A DNA stretch of 5,675 nucleotides, taken from assembly GCA_011620825.1 (NCBI GenBank), contig WOYN01000077.1, positions 1-5,675 of the forward strand, written 5' to 3'. The first letter of the stretch is position 1, and each line of letters starts with the position of its first letter. The notes beneath the pieces are model-generated. The model had not been told where the DNA came from. It worked only from the letters and a program-made list of their open reading frames with translations, and did not search any database. The translations under genes were made by a program, and so were the position numbers. The DNA comes from Candidatus Methanomethylophilaceae archaeon. GTDB taxonomy: Archaea > Thermoplasmatota > Thermoplasmata > Methanomassiliicoccales > Methanomethylophilaceae. This document shows positions 4,963-5,675 of this stretch, in pieces.

Positions 4963-5203
4963 GCGCGGCTTGGAAGGCCGGTATGGAACCATACTGGCTT
5001 CGAAAGTTGCGACACATGGAGAGTCAAGATCTCCGCCTTTGGGCGTGCACTCTTGAACTCTGACGTTCGATGCTACGAATGTTCTGTTAGACGGAACATT
5101 CGATAAGAGTGAGCCGTTTGACAGGACAGTGGTGAAACATGGTAAACTGCCAGTTTCAAAAATTTCATCCATCCAAGACGATTACATAAAGTCATAGGAT
5201 TTG
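4963..5203 (+). other. 16S rRNA 5' leader (pre-rRNA)
   Basis: Non-coding stretch between the P2 start and the mature 16S end. It holds three clear hairpins. The first is GAAGGCCGGTATG with CATACTGGCTTC (4973-5001: one bulged G, one G-T pair). The second is CGAATGTTCTGT with ACGGAACATTCG (5076-5102: 12 pairs, one of them G-T). The third is GAAAC-TGG with CCA-GTTTC (5134-5157: one bulged A). Archaeal 16S precursors are normally cut at a bulge-helix-bulge formed by leader and trailer; the trailer is outside the window, so that helix cannot be placed. Confidence 0.6.
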
Positions 5204-5675
5204 ACTCCGGTTGATCCTGCCGGCGGCCACCGCTATAGGAATTCGATTAAGACATGCGAGTCGAGAGTCGTAATGGACTCGGCGGACTGCTCAGTAACAC
5301 GTGGATAACGTGCCCTTAAGAGGAGGATAATCTCGGGAAATTGAGGATAATACTCCATAGATCATGGGATCTGGAATGACCCATGGTTCAAAGTTCCGGC
5401 GCTTAAGGATCGGTCTGCGGCCTATCAGGTAGTAGTAGGTGTAATGTACCTACTAGCCTACGACGGGTATGGGCCTTGAGAGAGGGAGCCCAGAGTTGGA
5501 TTCTGAGACACGAATCCAGGCCCTACGGGGCGCAGCAGTCGCGAAAACTTCACAATGGGGGCAACCCCGATGAGGGAATTCCTAGTGCTAGCACATTTGT
5601 GTTAGCTTTTCTTTAGCTTAGAAAGCTGGAGGAGGAAGGGCTGGGTAAGACGGGTGCCAGCCGCCGCGGTCATAC
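5204..5675 (+). rRNA. rrs: 16S ribosomal RNA, 5' part
   Basis: Archaeal small-subunit rRNA begins with ACTCCGGTTGATCCTGCC, here at about 5204. Further landmarks are CATGCGAGTCGAGAG, CTGCTCAGTAACACGTGG, the block CCTATCAGGTAGTAGTAGGTG, CCAGGCCCTACGGGGCGCAG and the 530-loop block GGTGCCAGCCGCCGCGG at 5652-5668. The gene continues beyond the right edge at about E. coli position 536. The 5' end is placed by alignment to the usual archaeal ATTCCGG start and may be off by a few bases. The sequence pattern resembles Methanomassiliicoccales. The gene has its own promoters and no tRNA upstream in the same direction; in Thermoplasmata 16S and 23S are often unlinked, but the downstream side is not visible. 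The final bases read GGTCATAC rather than the near-universal GGTAATAC. Confidence 0.98.

Noticed and set aside
4637..5056. 139-codon open frame on the + strand
   Set aside because: It runs through the tRNA-Ser gene in antisense, then the tRNA and 16S promoters and leader; composition and content are non-protein.
1..5675. Mobile element, CRISPR array or defence system
   Set aside because: No transposase, integrase, Cas-like protein, regularly spaced repeat array or terminal inverted repeats; the genes are core functions.

Overview
The window is archaeal and most likely comes from a methanogen of the class Thermoplasmata, order Methanomassiliicoccales (probably the gut/rumen Methanomethylophilaceae). 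Three lines support this: the 5' third of an archaeal-type 16S rRNA gene at the right end, archaeal-only or archaeal-type proteins (SRP19, ribosomal protein S8e, a COG2129 phosphoesterase), and the C-terminal part of MvhA, the large subunit of the F420-non-reducing [NiFe] hydrogenase that supplies heterodisulfide reductase in methanogens. The lineage call rests on remembered 16S and gene-family patterns, not on a search.

Layout. Left edge (+): the end of mvhA, closed by a G+C-rich hairpin that can serve both strands because the next operon converges on it. Positions 719-3190 (-): a compact three-gene operon transcribed srp19 -> nnr -> metallophosphoesterase (COG1407), with gene junctions of -3 to +5 and 1 bases. 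Positions 3282-3659 (-): rps8e with its own TATA promoter. Positions 3712-4353 (-): a second, unrelated metallophosphoesterase (COG2129) with its own promoter. Positions 4354-4632: a non-coding stretch rich in CpG and dyads. Positions 4633-4720 (-): tRNA-Ser(GCU) with encoded CCA and an oligo-T end. Positions 4721-5203: a divergent control region carrying the tRNA promoter, two candidate tandem 16S promoters and a roughly 240-base 16S leader with three good hairpins. Positions 5204-5675 (+): 16S rRNA 5' part, running off the window at the 530 loop.

How it fits together. This is mostly core housekeeping: translation (S8e, 16S, tRNA-Ser), protein targeting (SRP19), repair of damaged NAD(P)H (Nnr), energy metabolism (MvhA) and two uncharacterised phosphoesterases. 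A consistent expression pattern is visible. Genes that head a transcription unit (srp19, rps8e, the COG2129 gene) have a TATA box about 28-33 bases before the ATG and no Shine-Dalgarno, implying leaderless or very short-leader mRNAs. The internal genes (nnr, the COG1407 gene) have Shine-Dalgarno sequences. I do not see a defence system, mobile element or CRISPR array. The most interesting items are regulatory or RNA-level: a dyad over a 16S promoter, the dyad-rich spacer at 4386-4600, a substitution in the 16S 530 loop, and a Shine-Dalgarno/stop overlap that misleads start calling for nnr.
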